Positions 48,701 to 61,900 are shown, counted from the stretch's first letter. The stretch is 64,000 nucleotides of DNA from Nemopilema nomurai (GCA_003864495.1 ML133380.1:1108789-1172788); one strand, 5' to 3'. Notes: a model not told the origin generated them from the letters alone. Numbers and translations: made by a program.

Positions 48701-51700
48701 TGGAAAGAGAAGAGCAACATAGAAAGCAAAAATTTATACAGGCAATGTAAGGCATGTTTGTAAAAATAATGCTAGTCTTGTTGACTATGTCATGTATAAT
48801 TATTAATAAAAAACCATATCCGAGTAAATGAAAACCTGATATTCTCTACGTTGGCACTGATACGGCCACATGCAGTGATAAAACATCTTATTGCATGTGA
48901 CGTCGAAAGCAGCATTTTATGACGTTTGAACCACGTGGATGAGAGATCTTCCAGTTGTCGTTAATAAAAAACCGTTTTTGATACAATTCCGATTCAGCAA
49001 ATTAAATGAAGCACGAAATGATTATAGTTTTTTTCAAATCTATAACTCTCACCAACTTCAGCATTTTGTTCGCAGATAATCTTTTAATGAGTACCTTTTT
49101 TCCCGTGATAAAATAAAAAACATTCACAATGACATGGCGGCTAGCATTCCAGCTGTGGAAATTTTTGTATGAAGAATGTGTTCGATGAGCATAGAAGGTA
49201 AGAACGGAAACACCAATGTGTGATTAACGCTGTAAAATTAAAGATGGAAAATTGAGAAAAGAAAGATAGAGAGAAGTAGCTACCATTTGCCTATAGCCTC
49301 GATCTCAGACGGGGAAAAGTTAGGTGTGTACATTGTATATTCTTATCAATTAATTAGAGTTTTCCAACAACAACAAGTTTGATTACAAAAAGGAAGTTTA
49401 TGAATAATGAAAACCGTTTTTGAGCATGATGAATTTGAAATGTAGAATATATCTTTGCTTCACTTTAGAATTTCTGTTCTACAAGCACTCAGACTCTAGC
49501 CTGAGAAACTGAGGGGGGGGGGGGCATCACAAAAAATCCTGGGATAGTAGTTCACGAGTATTTACAAAATGCCGCCTTATTTTAACGTGATCTAAATCTT
49601 CTTTTTTAAAAAAATTTGATGTATAGTATTAGCGCATGCGGCAGTTTGCACTAAGTATAATGCATATGGGCGGAAGCATTTATCTACAACCAAAAATCCA
49701 CTTAGAAAAGGGGGGCAAGTGAAGGGGCGGAGAATAATTCCGGGGGCCTTCTTTTAAATGCAAGTACTGTGTTTTTTCAAAAAAATATGTGCTCTCTTGG
49801 GGCTGAATAGTTAAAGGAACCGTGCGCATTGCTTCACAACAAAAGAGGTTCGCTTAGTCACGTGTGTCAAGCGAAGTTTGTTACCAGCACAGATAGGCCC
49901 ATTTTATTGGTCGCTGACATTGCCGAGAAATATTCAAAACAAAGTCATTTGAGTAACACTATTCCTGAATTTGCTGCATGTATCTGTTTGACAAAGTCCG
50001 AGCTTTCAGGGAAAAGTGTTTTGTTTCTTGCTTCGAATTGTGAAGATAGGCGAGAATAACCGCCAGAGGTGTCCGGTCCTGGAACTAGATAAATCGCATC
50101 TGGAACCATCTATGGCCTAAGTCCAGCTCAACCAGGCTTGGATTCTTATTAGCATGAGACTCACAAGTAAGAGCTTGTTTTTTCACGAATTATATTTGTG
50201 ACTTTTGTTAAGGAATAGTGTTTTGAACAGTTTTTTTCTGACACCCTTGATAATGCAAATACTTTAGAATCATAATTAATTTAGTTTCATTATCACAAAA
50301 CCATGTGTAAAAATCTTTCATATTTTATGAAGGGTAACACATTTCAATCTGGTCGTGCAAAACATGGTAAATCTTTTGGTATTTGACTAACTTACAGCCA
50401 GCTGGAGACAAAGCTTTTAACAAACAAATGTCCAAGCTCTCGCGTTTTATAGAGATTGCACCATGCCTGGGAAACATATCAATTTCGTAGGGATTGCGCT
50501 AGTGCTCTTGTGGCTTTTCTTCCGATAGTTTTCAACTCGTGGAGTTTCATGGCTCCGTACCCAAATATCTTTAGATTCTATTAAAACTTGGTGCTTCATC
50601 GCAACGCCTGCCATTTTGGATGCACACAAATTTTAGTTCGAAATTGCCCAGTAAGGAATATTTTTAGTACAGTAAAGAGTGCAAAATGGTGCGTAAATTT
50701 TAGGCCTGTTTCTGCACTTTGATGCAGACCCGAATTCCCCCTGGAAAGTCCTAGCACTCGGAGGCATTCATCGCCCGATCAAAGGTCATTCCCATGGTGA
50801 TGCTCCTTCGCAGATACCCGCCATTAGCAATTTCGCGAAAAAGCATTTTAAATTGTTGCGATTCAAAGCTAATATTACCTGGTATTTCTTGTAATAATAA
50901 TCATGAGAATTATTAGAAGCAGGCTGCTTTGAGCTAAAAGAAACTGCGTTTACGGAAATCCGATGCTCATTCCTTGGAATGCTTGGCTGGTATCCTTCGT
51001 TTTCTTGCACCAAATAACAGGCCATGTTGAAGCAGGTACCAAAATAACGTCTATTTAGGCCTAGCGATATTTATGGATGGTTAATCTTGAGGCTAGCCTA
51101 AAGCTAGTTTGCATTTGATATGAATGTCGAATTTGCAGAAAGAAAAACATTGGTGTTTTGAAATGCGATGTGCACCTAATGTATGTTATAATAACTATGT
51201 CTTTAACATGTTTTGGCCAGGACTACAGTTCAATAGCCCTGGTGTGAGAGGACGACTGATTTTGTTTGATCAAGGCCAAGTTACTTCGGATTAGCTAGAT
51301 CTGAACCATCTCGGATCTCATATAAGCCTGTTTTGCTTTGATTTGAAATAAGATCCAGCATAAATCCCAGCTTGCTCAGGCCTCAAGTAAACGTGTTTTG
51401 ATTCGATCCTACTCAAACTGTGTTTAGACGCATATCAGAAGATTTAGAAGGAGCAAAGAATAAAAATTGTGATAATGTTTCCAGAAAGAAAAAAATAGTA
51501 TTGGTTTCATAATCCTGCGGATATAGCTTCTTCCCTTTATCAACGTTGATGCACGTTGGAATTTGCAAATCAGAATCTGATGGACGTTTAAAAGAAAGCG
51601 AGTGATTTTGCAGTTTGCTGTATAATATGAATCGTGGCAATGCTTTGCTCATTTTCAAAGTTTCCTGAAAGTTCTATTATCAACAAACGTATGCTCCTTT

Positions 51701-51831
51701 TGTACACATTTTCCCCAGCACCGTACCCAATTGCTCAGGTAATATCTTTCTCAGTGATACTTTAATACGATGTCTTTCTAAGAATTAGGCCCTTTTCTGT
51801 GCATAAACATCCCCCACGTCCCTGATTTCAG
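45749..51831. other. Intergenic stretch of about 6 kb
   Basis: It should contain the missing start exon and promoter of the DPYxxxG gene. A weak candidate start is ATGTTG followed by a GTATTA donor at about 45995-46000 on the minus strand. That would place Met-Leu ahead of the hydrophobic exon in the right phase, but it is not proved. Strong donor-like strings lie near 46541 and 46570 without an in-frame ATG. An open frame of 76 codons at 49829-50059 (plus) has no motif. A G run of about 11 bases occurs near 49513. No RNA gene was seen. Confidence 0.4.
48629..48683 (+). repeat. 15-bp tandem repeat (about 3.7 copies)
   Basis: TGTCATATGATTTAC and close variants (GGTCTAC, GATCTAC, then a diverged TGTCATGCGAT) in tandem. 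The 63-codon ORF across it translates the repeat as LSYDL and is not credible. Confidence 0.9.
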
Positions 51832-52154
51832 GAAAGGAAAGAAAACAGTTGGCAATCGTAGTGACGTCAGCAAGCAAAGAGTACTGGGTCCCAATGGTGC
51901 GTGTTAACTTGCTGGCGGACGAAGGCAAGAAAATAAAGGCCTTAATAGACGAGCTATGCCTGATATTCCATCGCTCTTACGAAATGTCCAAGTACAAAGA
52001 GAACTACCCGTGCCACAAGCGGTCGAAGAAGCTTTTGCTCTTCAAAAAAGACAGCATGAGACGAATGTATCGAAAGAAGAAAAACGGAGTTTATATGAAA
52101 CTGAGTGATTATAGAATTCGAAATGGCACTGAATTCATTTTGAATTATTCATAG
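51832..52154 (+). CDS. Orphan terminal coding exon, unrecognised protein
   Basis: A pyrimidine-rich acceptor (CCTGATTTCAG) ends at 51831. From there one frame (entered in phase 2) is open for 106 codons to a TAG at 52152-52154. Codon use and composition look more coding than the AT-rich flanks. The peptide has KERKQLAIVVTSASKEYWV, VRVNLLADEGKKIKALIDEL, then a basic linker and RRMYRKKKNGVYMKLSDY...TEFIL. The order of a beta-helix start, hydrophobic helix and RxxYRKxxxGVxMxxSD..FIL ending loosely resembles the ubiquitin-like C-terminal domain of grainyhead/CP2 transcription factors; that is a guess. No upstream exon was found. An internal ATG at 51894 could also start a short protein. It may be a gene end, a retained domain or a pseudogene. 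Confidence 0.4.
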
Positions 52155-53159
52155 AAACGTATTTGTAAACACGGTTTTGGCTGGATTAATGCAGAAGAGC
52201 TCCGTAGTGATAATTTGCTACTGCAATCGAAGATTTTCTTTTGGTTTTTTGAATTTTAATATACATTTCTCGACCTCAGCAATTAAATTTGCTTTTTTAG
52301 CATCATTTTCCATGAGAAGAAGCAAAGAAACTCGAACTGTTCTTAAACGCCTGGCAAATCCATGATCGTTTTCGACAGAGTCCTGGCACTAGCAAGCAGG
52401 AATGTCTGCACATATTCAGGGGGGCTAAATGCATGAGAATAGTGGCAAAACAATAGCAAAATCAAATAGTTGAACTATTTCACTAAGCTTGCAGCCCCCC
52501 TTCCTGCAGGCAACCCGTGTGTTTTAGTACGATACAACTTAAAAACTACATTTCGCCACTCTAGAAGAAACCACATCTCCTTTTAGTCTTGTTTCTTTAA
52601 GAAAGGAAACAGATGCTAAAATCTCTTCGGACATTTTATTCTCAGTTTTTAGCAGAAATTTTAATGCGTGCATTTCGACACCCGTATTGCTACGTTTTCA
52701 TGGATTAAATATCAATGGCCATGGATTTGAGTATCTAAAGTTGAATTAGAATCGATCAGTTGTAGAAATTTATACAGAGAATTTTTCGGATTTCATATAG
52801 GGCCTTAGGATATATATACATAGTTCCTTGTTCTGATTTTATTCCGAGAGTACACAATAAATACCCTATTCCATGAAGAAGACTGTCTCGCATTGAATCT
52901 GGTGCTGCTTGCGATGTTGTTGCTTCGACTAGAATTCGGCTGGCTAATATGATATATCGTAACCCATGAGTTAGTAGCCAACAATCACGAACTGGCTTCG
53001 AGTGTTACAACCGATTCAGAGCCGATTACAAAAACAGTTTTCATCGATTGATGCCATTCCATGGACAATGATTTTATCACTGAAAGAAGTGTTTCCATTT
53101 AGCCATCAAGTCCTGGTTTCCAGAATTTCTCGAATGTTGCTTTGTTGTTGCTGCTGTAT
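52155..53159. other. Gap between orphan exon and GPCR
   Basis: AT-rich DNA with no gene. The part next to 53159 should hold the GPCR 3' UTR; CAG/CAA triplets continue just past the GPCR stop codon (to about 53140). Confidence 0.5.
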
Positions 53160-54131
53160 TCACTTCTGATGTTGTTGCTGTTGTTCTTGTGGATGTTGTT
53201 GTTGCTGTTGACACTGTTCTTGTTGCTGTTGGTGTTGTCTAGAGTTTTTACGAATGCTCCATCTGTTGATAATTGACTGTCGAACTTCCTGATTTTTGAA
53301 GATATATATGATAGGGTTTATTGAACTGGTAAAGTGTAAAACAGCTTCCGTCAAACGTGCGCTATATAGAAACGTACTGTTGTTCACTCCAAAATAAGAG
53401 ATGGTCTTGTGTGCAACTTTTGGGGTGTAGAACAGAATGAAGGAAGTTATGATGACGAAGATTGTTTTGTTGAGCCTGATGCTACTTTTCCCTTCAGGCG
53501 CAAGATTGGCAATGACCTTGTTTCTTTTCAAAACAACTCTTGCAATCTTGAAGTACAAAATGATTATTGTCCCAAGTGCTGCGATATAATAAGCCATAGA
53601 GAACCTGAAGAAAATATCCGCTTGCAAAACACCTGTGTAGGTCAAAATAACAAATAGAGCACTGATTGCCACAGATGAAAGGGCAATAACATTGTAAAGC
53701 CTGGTTTTTCTGTCGGTGGCCTTATACTTGAGAGGATAACGTATGCTCCAGTATCTGTCAATGCTGATGAGGGCTATCATATTGATGGTTGTCATGCCAA
53801 ACAGGAAGGCCACGAATCCATACACTGTCTTTAACATGCACAAGTGTCGTCCCATGGCCTCGTTCATGCGCAGGACAAAAGCGAAAACCTGGACTGTGGC
53901 GCCAGTCAAGCAATCGCTTAAGCTCAGTCCGGCTATTAAGAAGTTAGAGGGTGATCGATTGATCAATTTCGTGACGAAAGCATGGAGAACCAGCATGTTT
54001 CCGAATACGGCCAATACTGCCCCGATAATGTTTAAAATAGCTGAGCCTGTAGCAATCACGATGACGCCTAGGGTGTACTTGAAGACAATCGTATCCAAAT
54101 GAAAGCAAACTGCGTCTGTAGTATTTTTCAT
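53160..54131 (-). CDS. Rhodopsin-class (class A) G protein-coupled receptor
   Basis: Intronless, 323 residues, seven hydrophobic helices, plasma membrane. Visible class A landmarks: GN at 44-45 in TM1; LSLSD with Asp73 (2.50); DRYW at 125-128 (Arg126 is 3.50); Pro237 in TM6 within FYTP, in place of the usual CWxP; NPIIY at 272-276. The N-terminus has an NTT glycosylation site (3-5). Intracellular loop 3 is short. The usual TM3 cysteine (3.25) is absent (Lys101), and the second extracellular loop (TYTGVLQADIFF) has no Cys, so the standard disulfide is missing; this also occurs in MECA-type receptors. The C-tail is Gln/His-rich (QQQQEQCQQQQQ). The ligand cannot be predicted. It is probably one of the large cnidarian-type orphan GPCR expansions (inference). 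Confidence 0.92.
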   Translation of the reverse strand: MKNTTDAVCFHLDTIVFKYTLGVIVIATGSAILNIIGAVLAVFGNMLVLHAFVTKLINRSPSNFLIAGLSLSDCLTGATVQVFAFVLRMNEAMGRHLCMLKTVYGFVAFLFGMTTINMIALISIDRYWSIRYPLKYKATDRKTRLYNVIALSSVAISALFVILTYTGVLQADIFFRFSMAYYIAALGTIIILYFKIARVVLKRNKVIANLAPEGKSSIRLNKTIFVIITSFILFYTPKVAHKTISYFGVNNSTFLYSARLTEAVLHFTSSINPIIYIFKNQEVRQSIINRWSIRKNSRQHQQQQEQCQQQQQHPQEQQQQHQK

Positions 54132-54313
54132 GATGTTCCTAGAAAAGATAGTTGTTCAGTCAATTCCAAAAACATAGCCATACACACGGCATACAGAATG
54201 TGATGTGCCGAAAGAATTATTAACAAAAAACACATTCGAAATGAATGTCTAGCGAAAACGAGGCATGTAAGCCATTCTCCCGCCAGAAAGAGGCCAATAG
54301 CTCTTAAAAACAT
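54128..54313 (-). other. uORF overlapping the GPCR start codon
   Basis: An ATG-started frame of 61 codons (from 54313) ends in TGA that overlaps the GPCR ATG as ATGA (54128-54131). The peptide is hydrophobic (FLLIILSAHHILYAVCMAMFL). It may be chance. If it lies in the 5' leader it could limit receptor translation or allow reinitiation. Whether it is transcribed is unknown. Confidence 0.3.
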
Positions 54314-55924
54314 TTTGGGCTATGCTGTGGCGCTATTTTATAAAATGGGCATAAAGATGCCAGCTTAACAGTCCCTTGTAGTGTTCCAGAATTAGTTGAA
54401 TTTTGTAGAAAAAGTGTCCCCTATTTGCATTGTATCTTACTCGTTGGTTTTTTTGGTGGTGAGTCGCAGCTGTGCGAAGATCCTTTGATCAAATCGGAGG
54501 TCGATGCGATGGTTCATTCTATGTATAGAATTTCAACAAAACATTCATATTAATGAGCACTTTAAAAATTAATCATTTGCAGTCAGATGAGAGACAGAGT
54601 TGCCACGGGAGGGGGCAAGGTGGGGCGTGTGTGTGAATTTGCAAGAACCTGCTGGTTAGAGCCGATTTTTCAAGTTCCTAGTTCGAGATTAGCCCAGAGT
54701 AGGTATTTATCGGTGGCGTTGCTGCTGCGTTTCCCTGCCTGTTTTCAGATTTATGTTTTTGCAAGGAAAATTCAAGCATCGATGATGATTGCAACAGCAT
54801 AAAGTTTCTGGCGTGTTTGTAAAACTTGTTCGAGTTCAGGGTTTCCGTCCTGCAATTGTATCATCATATTCTTAGCTCCGTCATACTGGAGCCATCTTGT
54901 AGTCTATAATTCAGCATCTTTGCTATGTATTTCATAGTCAAGACTAGGTATGTTCTTTTTCTTCTTACAGACTGCATTAAGCGAGAAGTAAAGCTTGCTA
55001 TATTCTAAAAGGAAACCTAAAAAATTCGTTGCTAAATGCCTATTTATTGTGACTATAATCAATTTCATAACGCTTACCAAAATGGTCACTTCGTCCGAAA
55101 CTAATTCAGTATTTAGTCATGAATGAACTTTAAGATGCTTTCATGCAGACTTTCGCTGGTATTATTATTAAAATGCTTAAATTTGAAGTTCTACACTACC
55201 AGAAATGACCAACCAAACAAGCCTCAAATTATCGTCTTACCAGAATCGTAGCTGTCGTGAAGAGCTTTGCTATTATTTCTCCGGCCGATCGCCATGTGTC
55301 GAAAAACTTCTACCGCAACTGGAGCATAAGGAGCTTCAGCACACTTCACGGTTAAGTGAGTATCTCTGTTCGAAAGCAGATGTTTTTCACCAAAGTCGAT
55401 GCAGAACGAATTATTCTGGATTGTTCCAACACCTTCTTGCAGCAATGGCTATAAACTCGAAGCAACATAGGTCATGTGCAATTATAAACAGCTGCGTAAA
55501 GACTTTGCTAGGGCATGTGCAGTATTTAACAGCAAGTGTGATCTAAACTTGCTGAACGTTTAAGCAGTAATCAGAACTTATGGTTATTGAGAAAGAGTTA
55601 TATTTGCACCGACTGGGCACATGCAGCCGAAGGGTATTAGAAATGTCACAGATGTGCTCTAATGCGGACAGATGTGTTCTATAAAACTAAGCACCACAAC
55701 TGAGTCCAATTTTTTTACATTCTCCACGCCCAAAGGTAGTCAAAAATATTTTGCTGTATCATCGCTATCTTACATTCAAAATATATTTAACAATGTTTTT
55801 TTGCTCTACAATTATCCAAGAACCAGCCTACCACATTCTTCGCTGAAACTCAGGATTTTTTTTCCATTTTCAAAGCAAGACTAAAAGTAACAAGAGATTA
55901 TTAAAATCCTTCCCGATGTATTCA
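54314..55924. other. Gap between GPCR and satellite
   Basis: The region should include the GPCR promoter. Short ORFs (113 codons plus at 55205-55546, 73 codons minus at 55224-55445) lack motifs. I see no repeat of the satellite type until about 55925. Confidence 0.45.
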
Positions 55925-58900
55925 GAAAAAAGGTCGAAAAAATTTCCCACCCAGAATGACCATTTTTGCAAGGCTATAGCCTTGGTTTTTGTGCGAAGAC
56001 CGGCCGCCCCTTTTTCGCTCGCAACGTCGAAAATACAGTTTGTAAAGTGAAACCAGTCACTGCAACAGCTTCTAATGGTCCTATTACGCCTTCTCAAGGC
56101 AATAAAAGACGAAAAAATTTCGCAACGAGAATGACCATTTTTGCAAGGCTATAGCCTTGGTTTTTGTGCGAAAACCGAAAGCTCCTTTTTCGCTCGCAAC
56201 TTCAATAGTACGGTTACTACAGTGAAACCAGTCACTGCAACAGCTTCTAACGGTCCTATTTCGCCTTCTCAAGGCAATAAAAGACGAAAAAATTTCCCAC
56301 CCAGAATGACCATTTTTGCAAGGCTATAGCCTTGGTTTTTGTGCGAAAACCGACCGCCCCTTTTTCGCTCGCAACTTCAATAATACGGTTACTACAGGGA
56401 AACCAGTCACTGCAACAGCTTCTAACGGTCCTATTACGCCTTTTCAAGGCAATAAAAGACGAAAAAATTTCCCACCCAGAATGACCATTTTTGCAAGGCT
56501 TTAGCCTTGGTTTTTGTGCGAAAACCGGCCGCCCCTTTTTTGCTCTCAACTTCGAAATACGGGTTGTCCAGTGAAACCAGTCACTGCAACAGCCTCTATT
56601 GGACCTATTACGCCTTCTCAAGGCAATAAAAGACGAAAAAATTTCCCACCCAGAATGACCATTTTTGCAAGGCTATAGCCTTGGTTTTTGTGCGAAAACC
56701 GTCCGCCCTTTTTTTGCTCGCAACTACGAAATACGGGTCTTCCAGTGAAACCAGTCACTGCAACAGCTTCTATTGGACCTATTACGCCTTCTCAAGGCAA
56801 TAAAAGACGAAAAAATTTCCCACCCAGAATGACCATTTTTGCAAGGCTATAGCCTTGGTTTTTGTGCGAAAACCGGCCGCCCCTTTTTTGCTCTCAACTT
56901 CGAAATACGGATTGTCCAGTGAAACCAGTCACTGCAACAGCCTCTATTGGACCTATTACGCCTTCTCAAGGCAATAAAAGACGAAAAAATTTCCCACCCA
57001 GAATGACCATTTTTGCAAGGCTATAGCCTTGGTTTTTGTGCGAAAACCGACCGCTCCTTTTTCGCTCGCAACTTCAATAGTACGGTTACTACAGTGAAAC
57101 CAGTCACTGCAACAGCTTCTAACGGTCCTATTACGCCTTCTCAAGGCAACAAAAGACGAAAAAATTTCCCACCCAGAATGACCATTTTTGCAAGGCTATA
57201 GCCTTGGTTTTTGTGCGAAAACCGGCCGCCCCTTTTTTGCTCTCAACTTCGAAATACGGTTGTCCAGTGAAACCAGTCACTGCAACAGCCTCTATTGGAC
57301 CTATTACGCCTTCTCAAGGCAATAAAAGACGAAAAAATTTCCCACCCAGAATGACCATTTTTGCAAGGCTATAGCCTTGGTTTTTGTGCGAAAACCGGCC
57401 GCCCCTTTTTGCTCTCAACTTCGAAATACGGTTGTCCAGTGAAACCAGTCACTGCAACAGCCTCTATTGGACCTATTACGCCTTCTCAAGGCAATAAAAG
57501 ACGAAAAAATTTCCCACCCAGAATGACCATTTTTGCAAGGCTATAGCCTTGGTTTTTGTGCGAAAACCGGCCGCCCCTTTTTTGCTCTCAACTTCGAAAT
57601 ACGGTTGTCCAGTGAAACCAGTCACTGCAACAGCCTCTATTGGACCTATTACGCCTTCTCAAGGCAATAAAAGACGAAAAAATTTCCCACCCAGAATGAC
57701 CATTTTTGCAAGGCTATAGCCTTGGTTTTTGTGCGAAAACCGGCCGCCCCTTTTTTGCTCTCAACTTCGAAATACGGTTGTCCAGTGAAACCAGTCACTG
57801 CAACAGCCTCTATTGGACCTATTACGCCTTCTCAAGGCAATAAAAGACGAAAAAATTTCCCACCCAGAATGACCATTTTTGCAAGGCTATAGCCTTGGTT
57901 TTTGTGCGAAAACCGGCCGCCCCTTTTTTGCTCTCAACTTCGAAATACGGGTTGTCCAGTGAAACCAGTCACTGCAACAGCCTCTATTGGACCTATTACG
58001 CCTTCTCAAGGCAATAAAAGACGAAAAAATTTCCCACCCAGAATGACCATTTTTGCAAGGCTATAGCCTTGGTTTTTGTGCGAAAACCGGCCGCCCCTTT
58101 TTTGCTCTCAACTTCGAAATACGGGTTGTCCAGTGAAACCAGTCACTGCAACAGCCTCTATTGGACCTATTACGCCTTCTCAAGGCAATAAAAGACGAAA
58201 AAATTTCCCACCCAGAATGACCATTTTTGCAAGGCTATAGCCTTGGTTTTTGTGCGAAAACCGGCCGCCCCTTTTTTGCTCTCAACTTCGAAATACGGGT
58301 TGTCCAGTGAAACCAGTCACTGCAACAGCCTCTATTGGACCTATTACGCCTTCTCAAGGCAATAAAAGACGAAAAAATTTCCCACCCAGAATGACCATTT
58401 TTGCAAGGCTATAGCCTTGGTTTTTGTGCGAAAACCGGCCGCCCCTTTTTTGCTCTCAACTTCGAAATACGGGTTGTCCAGTGAAACCAGTCACTGCAAC
58501 AGCCTCTATTGGACCTATTACGCCTTCTCAAGGCAATAAAAGACGAAAAAATTTCCCACCCAGAATGACCATTTTTGCAAGGCTATAGCCTTGGTTTTTG
58601 TGCGAAAACCGGCCGCCCCTTTTTTGCTCTCAACTTCGAAATACGGTTGTCCAGTGAAACCAGTCACTGCAACAGCCTCTATTGGACCTATTACGCCTTC
58701 TCAAGGCAATAAAAGACGAAAAAATTTCCCACCCAGAATGACCATTTTTGCAAGGCTATAGCCTTGGTTTTTGTGCGAAAACCGCCGCCCCTTTTTGCTC
58801 TCAACTTCAAATACGGTTTCCAGTGAAACCAGTCACTGCAACAGCTATTGGACCTATTACGCCTTCTCAAGGCAATAAAAGACGAAAAAATTTCCCACCC

Positions 58901-61900
58901 AGAATGACCATTTTTGCAAGGCTATAGCCTTGGTTTTTGTGCGAAAACCGGCCGCCCCTTTTTGCTCTCAACTTCGAAATACGGTTGTCCAGTGAAACCA
59001 GTCACTGCAACAGCCTCTATTCCTATTACGCCTTCTCAAGGCAATAAAAGACGAAAAAATTTCCCACCCAGAATGACCATTTTTGCAAGGCTATAGCCTT
59101 GGTTTTTGTGCGAAAACCGGCCGCCCCTTTTTTGCTCTCAACTTCGAAATACGGGTTGTCCAGTGAAACCAGTCACTGCAACAGCCTCTATTGGACCTAT
59201 TACGCCTTCTCAAGGCAATAAAAGACGAAAAAATTTCCCACCCAGAATGACCATTTTTGCAAGGCTATAGCCTTGGTTTTTGTGCGAAAACCGGCCGCCC
59301 CTTTTTGCTCTCAACTTCGAAATACGGGTTGTCCAGTGAAACCAGTCACTGCAACAGCCTCTATTGGACCTATTACGCCTTCTCAAGGCAATAAAAGACG
59401 AAAAAATTTCCCACCCAGAATGACCATTTTTGCAAGGCTATAGCCTTGGTTTTTGTGCGAAAACCGGCCGCCCCTTTTTTGCTCTCAACTTCGAAATACG
59501 GTTGTCCAGTGAAACCAGTCACTGCAACAGCTTCTATTGCACCTATTACGCCTTCTCAAGGCAATAAAAGACGAAAAAATTTCCCACCCAGAATGACCAT
59601 TTTTGCAAGGCTATAGCCTTGGTTTTTGTGCGAAAACCGGCCGCCCCTTTTTTGCTCTCAACTTCGAAATACGGGTTGTCCAGTGAAACCAGTCACTGCA
59701 ACAGCCTCTATTGGACCTATTACGCCTTCTCAAGGCAATAAAAGACGAAAAAATTTCCCACCCAGAATGACCATTTTTGCAAGGCTATAGCCTTGGTTTT
59801 TGTGCGAAAACCGGCCGCCCCTTTTTTGCTCTCAACTTCGAAATACGGGTTGTCCAGTGAAACCAGTCACTGCAACAGCCTCTATTGGACCTATTACGCC
59901 TTCTCAAGGCAATAAAAGACGAAAAAATTTCCCACCCAGAATGACCATTTTTGCAAGGCTATAGCCTTGGTTTTTGTGCGAAAACCGGCCGCCCCTTTTT
60001 TGCTCTCAACTTCGAAATACGGTTGTCCAGTGAAACCAGTCACTGCAACAGCCTCTATTGGACCTATTACGCCTTCTCAAGGCAATAAAAGACGAAAAAA
60101 TTTCCCACCCAGAATGACCATTTTTGCAAGGCTATAGCCTTGGTTTTTGTGCGAAAACCGGCCGCCCCTTTTTTGCTCTCAACTTCGAAATACGGGTTGT
60201 CCAGTGAAACCAGTCACTGCAACAGCCTCTATTGGACCTATTACGCCTTCTCAAGGCAATAAAAGACGAAAAAATTTCCCACCCAGAATGACCATTTTTG
60301 CAAGGCTATAGCCTTGGTTTTTGTGCGAAAACCGGCCGCCCCTTTTTTGCTCTCAACTTCGAAATACGGGTTGTCCAGTGAAACCAGTCACTGCAACAGC
60401 CTCTATTGGACCTATTACGCCTTCTCAAGGCAATAAAAGACGAAAAAATTTCCCACCCAGAATGACCATTTTTGCAAGGCTATAGCCTTGGTTTTTGTGC
60501 GAAAACCGGCCGCCCCTTTTTTGCTCTCAACTTCGAAATACGGGTTGTCCAGTGAAACCAGTCACTGCAACAGCCTCTATTGGACCTATTACGCCTTCTC
60601 AAGGCAATAAAAGACGAAAAAATTTCCCACCCAGAATGACCATTTTTGCAAGGCTATAGCCTTGGTTTTTGTGCGAAAACCGGCCGCCCCTTTTTTGCTC
60701 TCAACTTCGAAATACGGGTTGTCCAGTGAAACCAGTCACTGCAACAGCCTCTATTGGACCTATTACGCCTTCTCAAGGCAATAAAAGACGAAAAAATTTC
60801 CCACCCAGAATGACCATTTTTGCAAGGCTATAGCCTTGGTTTTTGTGCGAAAACCGGCCGCCCCTTTTTTGCTCTCAACTTCGAAATACGGGTTGTCCAG
60901 TGAAACCAGTCACTGCAACAGCCTCTATTGGACCTATTACGCCTTCTCAAGGCAATAAAAGACGAAAAAATTTCCCACCAGAATGACCATTTTTGCAAGG
61001 CTATAGCCTTGGTTTTTGTGCGAAAACCGGCCGCCCCTTTTTTGCTCTCAACTTCGAAATACGGGTTGTCCAGTGAAACCAGTCACTGCAACAGCCTCTA
61101 TTGGACCTATTACGCCTTCTCAAGGCAATAAAAGACGAAAAAATTTCCCACCCAGAATGACCATTTTTGCAAGGCTATAGCCTTGGTTTTTGTGCGAAAC
61201 CGGCCGCCCCTTTTTTGCTCAACTTCGAAATACGGGTTGTCCAGTGAAACCAGTCACTGCAACAGCCTCTATTGGACCTATTACGCCTTCTCAAGGCAAT
61301 AAAAGACGAAAAAATTTCCCACCCAGAATGACCATTTTTGCAAGGCTATAGCCTTGGTTTTTGTGCGAAAACCGGCCGCCCCTTTTTTGCCTCAACTTCG
61401 AAATACGGGTTGTCCAGTGAAACCAGTCACTGCAACAGCCTCTATTGGACCTATTACGCCTTCTCAAGGCAATAAAAGACGAAAAAATTTCCCACCCAGA
61501 ATGACCATTTTTGCAAGGCTATAGCCTTGGTTTTTGTGCGAAAACCGGCCGCCCCTTTTTTGCTCTCAACTTCGAAATACGGGTTGTCCAGTGAAACCAG
61601 TCACTGCAACAGCCTCTATTGGACCTATTACGCCTTCTCAAGGCAATAAAAGACGAAAAAATTTCCCACCAGAATGACCATTTTTGCAAGGCTATAGCCT
61701 TGGTTTTTGTGCGAAAACCGGCCGCCCCTTTTTTGCTCTCAACTTCGAAATACGGGTTGTCCAGTGAAACCAGTCACTGCAACAGCCTCTATTGGACCTA
61801 TTACGCCTTCTCAAGGCAATAAAAGACGAAAAAATTTCCCACCCAGAATGACCATTTTTGCAAGGCTATAGCCTTGGTTTTTGTGCGAAAACCGGCCGCC

